Source: Actinomycetes bacterium | Lineage (GTDB): Bacteria; Actinomycetota; Actinomycetes; Actinomycetales; Microbacteriaceae | Assembly (NCBI GenBank): GCA_029779645.1 | Contig: JAKPAC010000005.1 | Span: 124,001 to 188,000 of the forward strand | Length of the DNA stretch: 64,000 nt | Reading direction: 5' to 3' | In this document: piece by piece, positions 43,575-52,547 of the stretch | How the letters are laid out: each line of letters starts with the position of its first letter | How positions within the stretch are numbered: the stretch's first letter is position 1 | Notes under the pieces: generated by a model | What the model was told of the DNA's origin: nothing | The model's database searches: none | What the model saw: only the letters and a program-made list of their open reading frames with translations | Translations under genes and position numbers: made by a program

Positions 43575-44155
43575 CAGAACTCCTCCTTCGCGATCCACGT
43601 GAGCCGGGCAGACGTGCGTGATCCGGGCGGCGCCAGCTGTCGGCGCACCCGATTCAGCCGCGATTTCACCGTGCCGACGGGGACCCCGAGCGCGACGGCG
43701 ACCTCCTCGTAGCTGAGATCGCCCCACGCGTACAGCAGCAGCGTCTCGCGGTCGCGCGACGCCAGTGCCGCAATGCGCGGCGCCAGCGCACGCACGGCGG
43801 CCGAGGCATCCGCTCGCCCGCCCGCGGCGTCGATCGCGCCATCGCTCGTGTGCTCGCCGCGGCTCGCAGATGCCTCGAATGAACGCCATTGCGCGGCTTC
43901 CTGCGCGTGATGCTTCTTGATGATGCGCGAGGCGATGCCGAGCAACCAGGGCTTTGCCGATTCCCAGCGCTGATCGAAGTCGGCCCGGCGCCGGAAGGCG
44001 ACCAGGAACGTCTCGCTCAGCACGTCCTCCGCGTGATCGGCCCCCACGCGCCGCACGGCGAACGCCGCGATGACGCGGGCGTGCCGCTCGAAAAGCTCGG
44101 CGAACGCGCCTGGCGTCTCGCGCGACCGCTGGAGAATCTCGCTGTCTGTACTCAC
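43574..44155 (-). CDS. ECF-type RNA polymerase sigma factor
   Basis: Group IV sigma factor of 193 residues. Region 2 includes FAVRRVGADHAEDVLSETFLVAFRRRADFD and PWLLGIASRIIKKHH; region 4 has LAALASRDRETLLLYAWGDLSYEEVAVALGVPVGTVKSRLNRVRRQL, a complete helix-turn-helix. The linker is short, as in ECF factors. GTG 44155 was chosen because homology begins there; neither a ribosome site nor a clear -10 at leaderless spacing is visible. Pairs with the membrane protein translated from the overlapping ATGA; target genes unknown. Confidence 0.88.
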   Translation of the reverse strand: MSTDSEILQRSRETPGAFAELFERHARVIAAFAVRRVGADHAEDVLSETFLVAFRRRADFDQRWESAKPWLLGIASRIIKKHHAQEAAQWRSFEASASRGEHTSDGAIDAAGGRADASAAVRALAPRIAALASRDRETLLLYAWGDLSYEEVAVALGVPVGTVKSRLNRVRRQLAPPGSRTSARLTWIAKEEF

Positions 44156-44216
44156 ATCAGGTATTGCCCGTCGCGGCCGATCCGGTTCACGCGCTGTCGT
44201 CGCGAACCCCCAAAGC

Positions 44217-45137
44217 TCACTCCGCGCGCAGGATGTCGAGCGCGTGCTGCAGGTCCTCGGAGTAGGGCGCCTCGAAGCGCACCCATTCGCGGGTCGTCGG
44301 GTGCGTGAAGGCGAGCTCGCGGGCGTGCAGCCACTGCCGGGCGAGCCCGAGGTGCGCGGCCACCGTCGGGTCGGCGCCGTACAGCGGGTCGCCGACGCAG
44401 GGATGCCGGTGCGCGGCCATGTGCACACGGATCTGGTGCGTGCGACCGGTCTCCAGATTGATCTCGAGCAGGGAGGCCCCGCGGAACGCCTCGATCGTCT
44501 CGTAGTGCGTGACCGAGTCCTTGCCGGCGGCCGTGACCGCGAACTTCCACGCGTGCGTGGGATGCCGCCCGATGGGCGCGTCGATCGTGCCGCTCAGCGG
44601 ATCGGGGTGCCCCTGCACGATCGCGTGGTAGATCTTCTCGACGTCGCGCTGCTTGAATGCCGCCTTCAGCCAGCTGTATGCCTGCTCGGTCTTGGCGACG
44701 ACCATGAGCCCGCTCGTGCCGACATCGAGGCGGTGCACGATGCCCGCGCGCTCGGCCGCGCCCGAGGTCGCGATGCGGTATCCGGCAGCCGCCAGCGCGC
44801 CGGGGACGGTCGGGCCGTCCCAGCCGACGCTCGGGTGCGCCGCGACGCCGCTGGGCTTGTTCACCACGACGATGTCGTCGTCGTCGTACACGATGCCCAG
44901 GTCGGGCACCGCGATCGGTACGATCACCGGCTCCTGCCGGGGCTGCCACGACACCTCGAGCCACCCGCCGGCACTCAGCCGGTCGGACTTACTGAGGGTG
45001 CGACCATCGAGCTCGACCCCGCCGGCCTCGGCGACCTCGGCGGCGAAGGTGCGCGAGAATCCGAGCAGCTTCGCCAGCCCGGCATCCACTCGCTGCCCTT
45101 CGAGACCGTCAGGCACCGGCATTGCGCGCGATTCCAT
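44217..45137 (-). CDS. rluD: RluA-family pseudouridine synthase
   Basis: Converts uridines in 23S rRNA to pseudouridine. The 306 residues have an S4-like N-terminal RNA-binding domain ([34 protein letters not shown]) and the catalytic domain with HRLDVGTSG (catalytic Asp), YHAIVQGH and [13 protein letters not shown]. RluD is the usual assignment for this lspA-adjacent actinobacterial gene, though the RluA-subgroup cannot be separated by motif. It starts 2 bases after the lspA stop. Confidence 0.93.
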   Translation of the reverse strand: MESRAMPVPDGLEGQRVDAGLAKLLGFSRTFAAEVAEAGGVELDGRTLSKSDRLSAGGWLEVSWQPRQEPVIVPIAVPDLGIVYDDDDIVVVNKPSGVAAHPSVGWDGPTVPGALAAAGYRIATSGAAERAGIVHRLDVGTSGLMVVAKTEQAYSWLKAAFKQRDVEKIYHAIVQGHPDPLSGTIDAPIGRHPTHAWKFAVTAAGKDSVTHYETIEAFRGASLLEINLETGRTHQIRVHMAAHRHPCVGDPLYGADPTVAAHLGLARQWLHARELAFTHPTTREWVRFEAPYSEDLQHALDILRAE

Positions 45138-45139
45138 CG

Positions 45140-45805
45140 CTACCGCCCGGCCCCGGAGCCCGCGTCCGGTTCGGCGGCGGCCGCGGTGGCGGCGGCCTCG
45201 TGGTCGGCGTGCGCCGCGACGTCGGGCTCAGCCGCATCCGCCGCCCGCTGCTTCGCGGCGCTGAGCTCGCGCGTGCCGTCGAAGTTGAACCCCCGAAGCA
45301 CGAGGATGGCCACGACGATCATGCTGCCGACGATGAACATGTCGGCGATGTTGTAGATCGCGGGCAGCAGCCACGGGGTGAAGATGTAGTCGACCACGTG
45401 CCCCACGGGAAAGCCGGGCTCGCGGAACAGGCGATCCGTGAGGTTGCCGAGCACGCCCGCCAGCAGGAAGCCGAGCGTGATCGCCCACCCGCGCGAGCGG
45501 ATCCGCCACGCCACGATCAGGATCGCGATGGCCACGACCGCGAGCGCGATCGTGAAGACCCAGGTCGCCCCCGAGCCGAGCGAGAACGCGGCCCCGGGGT
45601 TGTAGACCAGTTGGAAGATGAGCACATCGCCGAGAATCTGCACGGGCTTGCCCTCGGGGAGCAGCTCGATCGCGAAGTGCTTTGCCACCTGGTCGGCGGC
45701 CAGCCCGATCGCCGCGAGAGCAACGATGATCGCGGCGGCCGCCCACCAGGTGTGCAGGCTCGGCGTTGCCGCACCCGTAGCCCGGGCCGGTGAACGCTCT
45801 GCCAA
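45140..45805 (-). CDS. lspA: lipoprotein signal peptidase II
   Basis: Membrane aspartyl protease that cleaves lipoprotein signal peptides after lipidation; ctaC here is an expected client. The 221 residues give four helices with [25 protein letters not shown] (catalytic Asp) and YNIADMFIV (second Asp). The start appears to be TTG 45805, four bases after the divIVA TAG; no ATG or GTG is available before the first helix. A Glu/Ala/Asp-rich C-terminal tail of about 30 residues is unusual. Between divIVA and rluD. Confidence 0.92.
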   Translation of the reverse strand: MAERSPARATGAATPSLHTWWAAAAIIVALAAIGLAADQVAKHFAIELLPEGKPVQILGDVLIFQLVYNPGAAFSLGSGATWVFTIALAVVAIAILIVAWRIRSRGWAITLGFLLAGVLGNLTDRLFREPGFPVGHVVDYIFTPWLLPAIYNIADMFIVGSMIVVAILVLRGFNFDGTRELSAAKQRAADAAEPDVAAHADHEAAATAAAAEPDAGSGAGR

Positions 45806-45809
45806 GGTG

Positions 45810-46418
45810 CTAGAGGCCGATTGCCGACACGGGGCTCGAACCCGACGTGGCGGCGGTGGTCTCGAGGTCGCGCAGCTTGCCCTCGATGTACGAGCGCAGC
45901 TGGGCGCGGTAGTCGCGCTCGAACTGACGCAGCTCGCTGATGCGCGACTCGAGGACCGTGCGCTCCTGGTCGAAGCGCTCGGTGATCTCGCGGGTGGTCT
46001 CCTCGGCCTCCGAGACGAGGCGCGTGGCGGTGGCCTGGCCCTCGGCGACGAGCTCGTCGCGCTTGGCGAGGCCCTCGGCGACGTGCTCGTCGTGCAGGCG
46101 CTGCGCGAGGTCGATGATCGATGCGGAGGTCGCGACCGAAGGTGCGACGGCGGGCGCGGCGGCCTGCGGAACCTCGGCGATCGGCTCGGCGGCGGCCTCC
46201 TCGACGACCTCAGCGGCCGCGGGGGACGCCTCGGGGGCCTCGGCACCCGACTCGTAGGCCGCGAGCTTCGCCTTCAGCTCCTCGTTCTCTGCGATGACCT
46301 TGCGCCACTCGACGACGATCTCGTCGAGGAAGTCATCGACCTCGTCCGGGTCAAAGCCTTCCTTGAACCGCACGTGCTGAAACTGCTTGGTGACGACGTC
46401 TTCGGGGGTCAATGGCAT
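45810..46418 (-). CDS. divIVA: cell-pole and septum scaffold DivIVA/Wag31
   Basis: Coiled-coil scaffold that marks curved membrane and directs polar growth in actinobacteria. The 202 residues start MPLTPEDVVTKQFQHVRFKEGFDPDEVDDFLDEI, the conserved membrane-binding N-terminus, then a short coiled coil, a Glu/Ala/Pro-rich hinge (about 60-95) and a second long coiled coil (about 100-185). ATG 46418 has AGAGGAC upstream. It appears to have its own promoter in the 104-base gap after yggT. Confidence 0.95.
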   Translation of the reverse strand: MPLTPEDVVTKQFQHVRFKEGFDPDEVDDFLDEIVVEWRKVIAENEELKAKLAAYESGAEAPEASPAAAEVVEEAAAEPIAEVPQAAAPAVAPSVATSASIIDLAQRLHDEHVAEGLAKRDELVAEGQATATRLVSEAEETTREITERFDQERTVLESRISELRQFERDYRAQLRSYIEGKLRDLETTAATSGSSPVSAIGL

Positions 46419-46503
46419 TGCTCTCGTCCTCTGTATCGATCGGCCGATTGGCGGAGTGGATGCGTCACACCGAAGGCGCGACGACCCGGAATTGGATCAT
46501 CTC

Positions 46504-46509
46504 AGCATA
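46504..46509 (-). promoter_or_regulatory. candidate -10 of divIVA (TATGCT)
   Basis: TATGCT on the minus strand gives a leader of about 80 bases before divIVA. Confidence 0.35.
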
Positions 46510-46522
46510 ACCCGGGGTGGAT

Positions 46523-46822
46523 TCAGCTGGCGAGCGCGCGCGTGACGGCCATCAGCACGAACACCACGATCATCGTGAGCGTGAACGCGAGGTCGATGGC
46601 GATGCCACCCAGGCGAAGCGGCGGGATGAATCGCCGGAAGAGCTTGATCGGCGGGTCGGTGACCGTGTAGATCACCTCGGCCGCGATGAGCCCCGCACCC
46701 TTGGGGCGCCACTCGCGATTGAACATCGGGATGTACTCGAGCACCAGGCGCGCGAGCAGCACCATCACATACAGAAACAGCAGCGCGTTGAGTACCGCCG
46801 CGATCAGCCGGACCGCCTCCAC
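46523..46822 (-). CDS. YggT-family membrane protein
   Basis: A 99-residue protein with two helical hairpin-like segments (about 5-30 and 70-95) and the family centre FNREWRPKGAGLIAAEVIYTVTDPPIKLFRRFIPPLRLGG. YggT proteins sit in the membrane near division genes; their exact role is unclear, though chloroplast and bacterial members affect nucleoid or thylakoid organisation. It starts 7 bases after sepF in the ftsZ-yggS-sepF-yggT unit. Confidence 0.93.
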   Translation of the reverse strand: MEAVRLIAAVLNALLFLYVMVLLARLVLEYIPMFNREWRPKGAGLIAAEVIYTVTDPPIKLFRRFIPPLRLGGIAIDLAFTLTMIVVFVLMAVTRALAS

Positions 46823-46829
46823 GGACGAC

Positions 46830-47318
46830 CTACGACTGCGAGAAGGGCGCCGCGTCAGGGTCGGCCTGCGCGATGGCGCCGTCCCCAGACACCGCCACGT
46901 GCTCGGGAGAAAGCAGGAACACCTTGCTCGTGACGCGCTCGATGCGGCCGTGCAGGCCGAGCGAGAGCCCGCTCGCGAAGTCGATGAGGCGACGCGCGTC
47001 GCCGTCGCTCATCTGCGAGAGGTTGATGATCACGGGGACGCCCTCACGGAACGACTCGGCGATCATCTGCGCATCGCGGTACTGCTTGGGGTGCACGGTG
47101 AGGATCTCGCTCAGCGCGCTCGCGGCCGGCTGACGCACGACCGCGGGGCGGCGCAGCGGCGTCACGGGCGCCTTCGCCTCGACGATCTCGGCGCGCGGCG
47201 CGTTCGCGCGCTCGCGCTGCGCGGGAGCCGCGGCAGCGGTGGGCGCCTCGTCCTGATAGACCTGCTCCTCGTCTGCAAGGCCCAGGTAGACCATGGTCTT
47301 CTTCAGGGGGTTCGACAT
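46830..47318 (-). CDS. sepF: cell division protein SepF
   Basis: Membrane anchor and FtsZ partner that takes the role of FtsA, absent from actinobacteria. The 162 residues have an N-terminal amphipathic membrane-binding stretch ([18 protein letters not shown]), a variable Pro/Ala linker, and the C-terminal SepF domain (about 68-150) with [32 protein letters not shown] and [13 protein letters not shown] 47318 has CGGAGAACG upstream. Confidence 0.96.
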   Translation of the reverse strand: MSNPLKKTMVYLGLADEEQVYQDEAPTAAAAPAQRERANAPRAEIVEAKAPVTPLRRPAVVRQPAASALSEILTVHPKQYRDAQMIAESFREGVPVIINLSQMSDGDARRLIDFASGLSLGLHGRIERVTSKVFLLSPEHVAVSGDGAIAQADPDAAPFSQS

Positions 47319-47345
47319 CGCGTTCTCCGTTCGCTTGGTTCGAGG

Positions 47346-48065
47346 TTAACCGCGCGCCGGGCGATTGCCCGTGATTGCGGAACCGATTCTTAGGTGTGTC
47401 GCGCCTTCGGCGATGGCGTCTTCGAAATCGGCGGTCATGCCGGCCGAGATCCAGTCCGCGTCCGGCACGATCCTGCGCAGTCTCGTCGAGAGCTCGCGAA
47501 CGCGGGCGAATGCCGGCCGTGGCGCCTCGTCGAGCGGCGCGACCGCCATGATGCCGCGCAGGCGCAGCGTCGACGCCGCGGCGACCTGTTCGGCGAGCGC
47601 CTCCAGCGCTGCGGGTGCGACGCCGCCGCGGCCCGCGTCGTCGGTGAGGTTCACCTGGAGCAGGACGTCGAGCACCTGCTGCGCGCCGGGGGTCGCGGCA
47701 TCCAGCGCGGTGACGAGGCGGGCACGATCGACGCTGTGCACGGCGTCTGCGTCGGCCCGGATCTGCCGGGCCTTGTTCGTCTGCGCCTGCCCGACGAAGT
47801 GCCAGCGCACGCCGTCGAGCACCGGGTCGCTCGCGAGCTTCACGCGCTTGGCAGACAGCTCCTGCTGGCGGTTCTCGGCCATGTCGCGAACGCCGAGCGC
47901 CGCCAGCTCGCGCACGAGCGAGGCCGGGTGGAACTTCGTCACCACGATGCGCGTGATCTGCGCCGGATCGCGATCGGCCGCGCGGGCCGCCTCGGCGACG
48001 CGCGCGTCGATGGCGGCGAGCCGCTCCGCGAGGGAGGGCTCGCCACCGGTCGAGCTGGTGCTCAC
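47346..48065 (-). CDS. yggS: YggS-family PLP homeostasis protein
   Basis: Pyridoxal-phosphate-binding protein without known enzyme activity that buffers PLP (PLPBP/YggS). The 239-residue barrel has the PLP lysine in IVVTKFHP, the motif GVRDMAENRQQELSAK, WHFVGQAQTNKARQI and GIMAVAP, and the C-terminal SAGMTADFEDAIAEGATHLRIGSAI. GTG 48065 lies two bases after the ftsZ TAG. This position between ftsZ and sepF is conserved in actinobacteria. Confidence 0.95.
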   Translation of the reverse strand: MSTSSTGGEPSLAERLAAIDARVAEAARAADRDPAQITRIVVTKFHPASLVRELAALGVRDMAENRQQELSAKRVKLASDPVLDGVRWHFVGQAQTNKARQIRADADAVHSVDRARLVTALDAATPGAQQVLDVLLQVNLTDDAGRGGVAPAALEALAEQVAAASTLRLRGIMAVAPLDEAPRPAFARVRELSTRLRRIVPDADWISAGMTADFEDAIAEGATHLRIGSAITGNRPARG

Positions 48066-48067
48066 GC

Positions 48068-49252
48068 CTACTTCAGGAAGTCGGGGACGTCGAGGTCGCC
48101 GTCATCGAAGCCCGCGTCGAAGCCCGTGGCGTCGCTGATCGGCGCGGCATACGAGGTGGCCGCGGCGGCGCCCACCTGGGCCGGCTCGCGCTCGAGCGCG
48201 ACTGCGGGAACCTCGCCGGTCTCTTCGACGACGATCGTCTGCGCCGGGGCGACCGCGGCTGGTGCCGCGTGCGCGACCGACGGCACGTCGAGTCGCGCGG
48301 TCGGCTCGCCGCCGTCGAAGCCCGCGGCGATGACGGTGACGCGCACCTCGTCGCCAAGGGTGTCGTCGATCACGGTGCCGAAGATGATGTTCGCCTCGGC
48401 GTGTGCGGCTTCCTTGACCAGCTGCGCCGCGTCGTTGATCTCGAAGATGCCGAGGTTCGAGCCACCCTGGATCGACAGCAGCACGCCGTGCGCGCCCTCG
48501 ATGGATGCCTCGAGCAGCGGCGACTCGACGGCGAGCTCCGCCGCCTTGATCGCCCGATCGGCGCCCCGCGCCGAGCCGATGCCCATGAGCGCGGAGCCCG
48601 CACCCTGCATGACCGACTTGACGTCGGCGAAGTCGAGGTTGATCAGACCGGGGGTCGTGATCAGGTCGGTGATGCCCTGCACACCGGCGAGGAGCACCTG
48701 GTCGGCGGTTGCGAACGCCTCGATCATCGAGATGCCGCGGTCGCTGATCTCGAGAAGGCGGTCGTTCGGCACCACGATGAGGGTGTCGACCTCTTCCTTG
48801 AGCTTGGCGACGCCGAGCTCGGCCTGGCTCTGGCGGCGACGACCCTCGAACGAGAAGGGCTTGGTCACGACGCCGATGGTCAGCGCGCCGATCGACTTCG
48901 CGATCCGCGCGACGACGGGCGCGCCGCCGGTGCCGGTGCCGCCGCCCTCACCCGCGGTGACGAAGACCATGTCGGCGCCCGCGAGGGCCTCCTCGATCTC
49001 TTCCGCGTGGTCTTCGGCCGCGCGACGCCCCACCTCGGGGTCGGCGCCCGCGCCGAGGCCTCGGGTCAGCTCACGGCCCACGTCGAGCTTCACGTCGGCG
49101 TCGCTCATCAGCAGCGCCTGCGCGTCGGTGTTGATCGCAATGAACTCGACGCCGCGAAGGCCGAGCTCGATCATGCGGTTGACGGCGTTCACTCCGCCGC
49201 CGCCCACGCCGACGACCTTGATCACGGCGAGGTAGTTCTGGTTTGCGGTCAT
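48068..49252 (-). CDS. ftsZ: cell division protein FtsZ
   Basis: Tubulin-like GTPase that forms the Z ring. The 394 residues begin [17 protein letters not shown], then [14 protein letters not shown], the GTP signature [13 protein letters not shown] and catalytic [12 protein letters not shown] variable linker ends in the FtsZ tail peptide DVPDFLK that binds SepF and FtsW. ATG 49252 has GGAAGGGCC upstream. Preceded by a palindrome-rich leader and a hairpin that separates it from ftsQ, so it likely has its own promoter. Confidence 0.98.
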   Translation of the reverse strand: MTANQNYLAVIKVVGVGGGGVNAVNRMIELGLRGVEFIAINTDAQALLMSDADVKLDVGRELTRGLGAGADPEVGRRAAEDHAEEIEEALAGADMVFVTAGEGGGTGTGGAPVVARIAKSIGALTIGVVTKPFSFEGRRRQSQAELGVAKLKEEVDTLIVVPNDRLLEISDRGISMIEAFATADQVLLAGVQGITDLITTPGLINLDFADVKSVMQGAGSALMGIGSARGADRAIKAAELAVESPLLEASIEGAHGVLLSIQGGSNLGIFEINDAAQLVKEAAHAEANIIFGTVIDDTLGDEVRVTVIAAGFDGGEPTARLDVPSVAHAAPAAVAPAQTIVVEETGEVPAVALEREPAQVGAAAATSYAAPISDATGFDAGFDDGDLDVPDFLK

Positions 49253-49281
49253 GCCGGCCCTTCCGTGGACTAAACCTTCAA

Positions 49282-49321
49282 CCTCTACTAGAGGATTAAA
49301 GAATTGCTCGGTATGCAATTC
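49282..49321 (-). promoter_or_regulatory. palindrome-rich ftsZ leader
   Basis: An AT-rich island holding CCTCTACTAGAGG (49282-49294) and GAATTGC...GCAATTC (49301-49307 with 49315-49321). These are possible operators or RNA hairpins just upstream of ftsZ. The promoter itself cannot be placed with confidence. Confidence 0.45.
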
Positions 49322-49346
49322 CTGATCTGAAGGTATGCGGCCGCGC

Positions 49347-49381
49347 GTCGCGACACGCCCAGGGCGCGGGCGTGTCGCGAC
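49347..49381 (-). terminator. 14-bp hairpin between ftsQ and ftsZ
   Basis: GTCGCGACACGCCC (49347-49360) pairs perfectly with 49368-49381 around a 7-base loop, about 70 bases past the ftsQ stop. No T-tract follows. Confidence 0.7.
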
Positions 49382-49453
49382 ATTGGCTCACGAATTGCGC
49401 CGCGCATCCCTTCGGGATCCAGACGAACGACGCCCGGCGATCGCGCGGCGCGG

Positions 49454-50578
49454 TCAGCGGATGACGATCGCGCCGGGCGAAGACACGTCGTACGAGACCA
49501 CGCCGGCGGGCGGCATCCGCGTCATCGCCGTCTCGAGCACCAGCGCCTTGAGCGCGGAGTCGCTCACGCTCCCCCACACCACGCTCGCGTTCGCGCCGCC
49601 CAGCAGCAGCGTGACGTCGTCGCGGGTGCTCGCCGTCACACCGGTGACCTGCTGGCGGATGCCGTCGGGCAGCGCGCGCATGACGAGCGCCGCCGACTCG
49701 AACGCGGGCGAGTCGACGCCCCCTGCGATGCGCAGCAACGGCGCGCCCGCGGGCGGGTGCGGGGTGGTCTCGAGCACGACGCCGGCGGCATCCACCAGCG
49801 AGAAGCCGGCCGGCCCCTCGAGCACCCCGATCGGGGTGCGCTCCACGATGCGCACGAGCAGGTCGTGCGGGGGGCGCGCCTCGATCTGGTAGCTCTCGAC
49901 CATCGGGAACTGCACGAGCGCGGCCTTGATCTCGCTCTCGTCCACCAGCGGCAGCGGCCGGCCCAGCTGCGCGCCGACCGCCTCCTCAAGGGTCGCGGCG
50001 TCCAGGCGCACGGCCCCCTCGATCTGGATGCGCTCGACGGCGAAGAACGGGCCGTAGGCGATGATGAGCGTCGTCGCGACGAGCGCGATGGTGGATGCCC
50101 CGGCGACGATCCAGCCGATCCTCCTGCGCCGTGCGCGCACCGTGAAGCGCCGCACCTCCGAGCGCAGCACCCGGCGACGGGCTCGCGCGGCCCGCCACAC
50201 GTCGCGAATGCGCGTGGGCGGCTCGGCTGCATCCACAGTGCCCGCCTCCCCTGCGGACGCCGCAGCGGGCGCATCGCTCGTCGACGATTCGATGCCCGTC
50301 GCGCCCGGCGTCTCAGGGCCGCGTCGGGGTCGACGCTCGGCGCCACCCTCGGAGTGAGGCTCGGGGCCGGCGTCGATCCCGGCGGGCGCATGCCCCGTGG
50401 CGGCCCTGGAGGCGTCACCCGCGGGCGCCGCGGCAGACGTCGCCTGCGCGGGACGGCGCAGCGGCGGCGGCGGATCCGACGCCCGAGGCTGCGCCCGCGA
50501 GGCCGGATCGCCCTCGGGCGCGGCCGCGCCTGCGTGGCGCTTCGCGGGATTCGCGGGCAGTGGCGTTGGCCTGCGCAC
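49454..50578 (-). CDS. ftsQ: cell division protein FtsQ
   Basis: Bitopic divisome protein. The 374 residues have an unusually long, Pro/Ala/Arg-rich cytoplasmic part (about 1-150), one membrane helix (about 155-175), then a POTRA domain (from VERIQIEGAVRLDAATLEEAVG to about 250) and the FtsQ beta domain with RTPIGVLEGPAGFSLVDAAGVVL. GTG 50578 lies two bases after the murC TAG, so it is coupled to murC. The start could also lie further in, as the extension is low complexity. Confidence 0.93.
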   Translation of the reverse strand: MRRPTPLPANPAKRHAGAAAPEGDPASRAQPRASDPPPPLRRPAQATSAAAPAGDASRAATGHAPAGIDAGPEPHSEGGAERRPRRGPETPGATGIESSTSDAPAAASAGEAGTVDAAEPPTRIRDVWRAARARRRVLRSEVRRFTVRARRRRIGWIVAGASTIALVATTLIIAYGPFFAVERIQIEGAVRLDAATLEEAVGAQLGRPLPLVDESEIKAALVQFPMVESYQIEARPPHDLLVRIVERTPIGVLEGPAGFSLVDAAGVVLETTPHPPAGAPLLRIAGGVDSPAFESAALVMRALPDGIRQQVTGVTASTRDDVTLLLGGANASVVWGSVSDSALKALVLETAMTRMPPAGVVSYDVSSPGAIVIR

Positions 50579-50580
50579 GA

Positions 50581-51978
50581 CTACGGCTCCGTGCGCCCGA
50601 GCGCTTCCAGCAGCTGGGGCACGATGAGGTTCACGTTGCCGCAGCCGAGCGTGATGATGAAGTCGCCCTCGCGGGCGAACGAGGCCGCGTAGTCGGCGGC
50701 CGCCTGCCAGTCGGGCTCGTAGTGCACGTGCTCCGCGTCGCGGAACGCATTCGAGACGAGCGCGCCGGTCACGCCCTCGACGGGATCCTCGCGGGCGCCG
50801 TACACGTCGAGCACGATCGTGTGGTCGGCGCAGTCCTCGAGCACCCCCGCGAACTCTCGGAACATGAGGCCGGTGCGGCTGTAGGTGTGCGGCTGGTGCA
50901 GGGCGATGATGCGCCCGCCGCCCACCACCGTGCGCGCCGCGGTCAGCGCTGCGGCGACCTCCGTGGGGTGATGCGCGTAGTCGTCGTAAACACTCACCCC
51001 ATGCACCACGCCGTGCAGCTCGAAGCGCCGTCCGGTGCCCGCGAAGCCCTCGACCGCGTGCATCGACTCGGCGAAGCCGTTGCCGAGCGCGATGAGCACC
51101 GCGACGACGCCGAGCGCATTGACTGCGTTGTGCGCGCCGGGAATGCGCAGCTGCGCGCTGACGCGCTCGTCGCCGTACTCGGCGGTGAATGCCACGGGGC
51201 CGTCCGTGGCGACGTCCACGAGGCGCAGCGTCGAGCCGGCGGCGCGCCCGAAGGTGAGCACGTTGGGGTGCGAGAGCCCGCCGAGCACCTGCAGCGCGCC
51301 CGGGTCATCCGAGGAGATCACGACGGCCTCGCGCGCCTTGTCGCCGAAGCGCACGAACGCGTCGATGAAGGCCTCGTCGGTGCCGTAGTGGTCGAGGTGG
51401 TCGGGGTCGACGTTCGTGATGAGCGCCACCGACGTGTCGTAGAGCAGGAACGTGCCGTCCGACTCGTCGGCCTCGACGACGAACAGCGGGTCGGCTCCCG
51501 TGCCGCTCGAGACGCCGAGCTGCTCGATGACGCCGCCGTTGACGAAGCTCGGGTCCTGACCCAGCTGCTGGAGCGCGGTGACGAGCATGCCGGTCGAGGT
51601 GGTCTTGCCGTGCGCGCCGGCGATCGACACGAGGCGGCGTCCGCCGATCAGCCAGTACAGGGCCTGCGAGCGGTGGATGACCGCGAGGCCGCGCTCCTTG
51701 GCCGTCACGTACTCGGGGTTCTCGGGCCAGATGGCCCCCGTGTGCACGACCGTGTCGGCGTCGCCCAGGTGCGCCGCGTCGTGCCCGACGTGCACGGTCG
51801 CGCCGAGCGCCGCGAGCTCGCGCAGCGCCGGCGAGTCGGAGCGGTCGGAGCCCGACACCGCGTGCCCGGCCGCGAGGAACATGCGCGCGAGCCCGCTCAT
51901 GCCCGATCCGCCGATGCCGACGAAATGGACCGAGGTGATGGTCTCGGGAATGGGCAGGGAGAGATCGGGCTTAATCAT
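50581..51978 (-). CDS. murC: UDP-N-acetylmuramate-L-alanine ligase
   Basis: Cytosolic ATP-dependent ligase that adds L-Ala to UDP-MurNAc. The 465 residues show the N-terminal [17 protein letters not shown], the P-loop [36 protein letters not shown] and [14 protein letters not shown], the family set. ATG 51978 has TAGACT nine bases upstream. In most actinobacteria murC directly follows murG; here a forward-strand gene lies between, and murC appears to have its own promoter. Confidence 0.97.
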   Translation of the reverse strand: MIKPDLSLPIPETITSVHFVGIGGSGMSGLARMFLAAGHAVSGSDRSDSPALRELAALGATVHVGHDAAHLGDADTVVHTGAIWPENPEYVTAKERGLAVIHRSQALYWLIGGRRLVSIAGAHGKTTSTGMLVTALQQLGQDPSFVNGGVIEQLGVSSGTGADPLFVVEADESDGTFLLYDTSVALITNVDPDHLDHYGTDEAFIDAFVRFGDKAREAVVISSDDPGALQVLGGLSHPNVLTFGRAAGSTLRLVDVATDGPVAFTAEYGDERVSAQLRIPGAHNAVNALGVVAVLIALGNGFAESMHAVEGFAGTGRRFELHGVVHGVSVYDDYAHHPTEVAAALTAARTVVGGGRIIALHQPHTYSRTGLMFREFAGVLEDCADHTIVLDVYGAREDPVEGVTGALVSNAFRDAEHVHYEPDWQAAADYAASFAREGDFIITLGCGNVNLIVPQLLEALGRTEP

Positions 51979-51987
51979 GGCCCTGCA

Positions 51988-51997
51988 AGTCTAAGTT
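51988..51997. promoter_or_regulatory. overlapping divergent -10 hexamers, murC / membrane gene
   Basis: TAGACT on the minus strand (51993-51988) and TAAGTT on the plus strand (51992-51997) overlap by two bases. They are 9 bases from the murC ATG and 36 bases from the plus-strand ATG at 52034. Confidence 0.5.
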
Positions 51998-52033
51998 GCC
52001 CGGTGTCGGGCAGGGCCCCGGCGCGCCCGCCCG

Positions 52034-52513
52034 ATGGCACCGGTCACTCCGTTCACGGGCCCGAGCTGGGGATGGGGCGCGGATGGCACGCGGGCGATGG
52101 CCGACGGCATCGCAGTGCTGACCGCGGCGGGAGCCATCCTCGTGGTCGCGATGGCGGTCGGCGGCGGGCCGCGCCGACTCGTCCCCGCCGCCTGCATCGC
52201 GGCCGGGCTCGTGAGCGCGGCGCTGGGTGCGCTCCTGGGCACCTCGGCGGACCCCTTGTGGTCGCCCGCGCGCCTCGCCGCGCTCGCCTGCATCGCGCTC
52301 GGCCTCTGCGCGCTGTCCGGCCTCGCGCGCTGGGGAACGCCGGCACGGCGCTGGCTCGTCGGCGGCGCCGCGGCGCTGGCCATCGCCCCGATCGCGCTGC
52401 TCCTGCTCCCGGCCCTGGCGCTGGCCGTGCCGCTGCTCGCGGGTGGCTGGGCGATCTGGGGCATCCGCGCACCCCGCGCGCAGCGGAGGCCCGCGGCCGT
52501 CGCGACCGCCTGA
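52034..52513 (+). CDS. four-helix membrane protein inside the dcw cluster
   Basis: A 159-residue, strongly hydrophobic protein on the opposite strand from the wall genes. Four helices are visible (about 24-43, 49-68, 77-97 and 107-145), with a small polar N-terminus and a basic tail. I do not recognise it. Third-position GC is high throughout and the frame has a plausible promoter (TAAGTT) overlapping that of murC, which supports a real gene. Its position between murC and murG splits the usual operon; no ribosome site is clear. Confidence 0.6.
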   Translation: MAPVTPFTGPSWGWGADGTRAMADGIAVLTAAGAILVVAMAVGGGPRRLVPAACIAAGLVSAALGALLGTSADPLWSPARLAALACIALGLCALSGLARWGTPARRWLVGGAAALAIAPIALLLLPALALAVPLLAGGWAIWGIRAPRAQRRPAAVATA

Positions 52514-52547
52514 GTCGGGGCATCCGGCCGCGCACGCGCGACGACCG

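Noticed and set aside
44217..46418. Phage or island in the division cluster
   Set aside because: Gene order is the normal actinobacterial one and composition is even; no integrase or attachment site.
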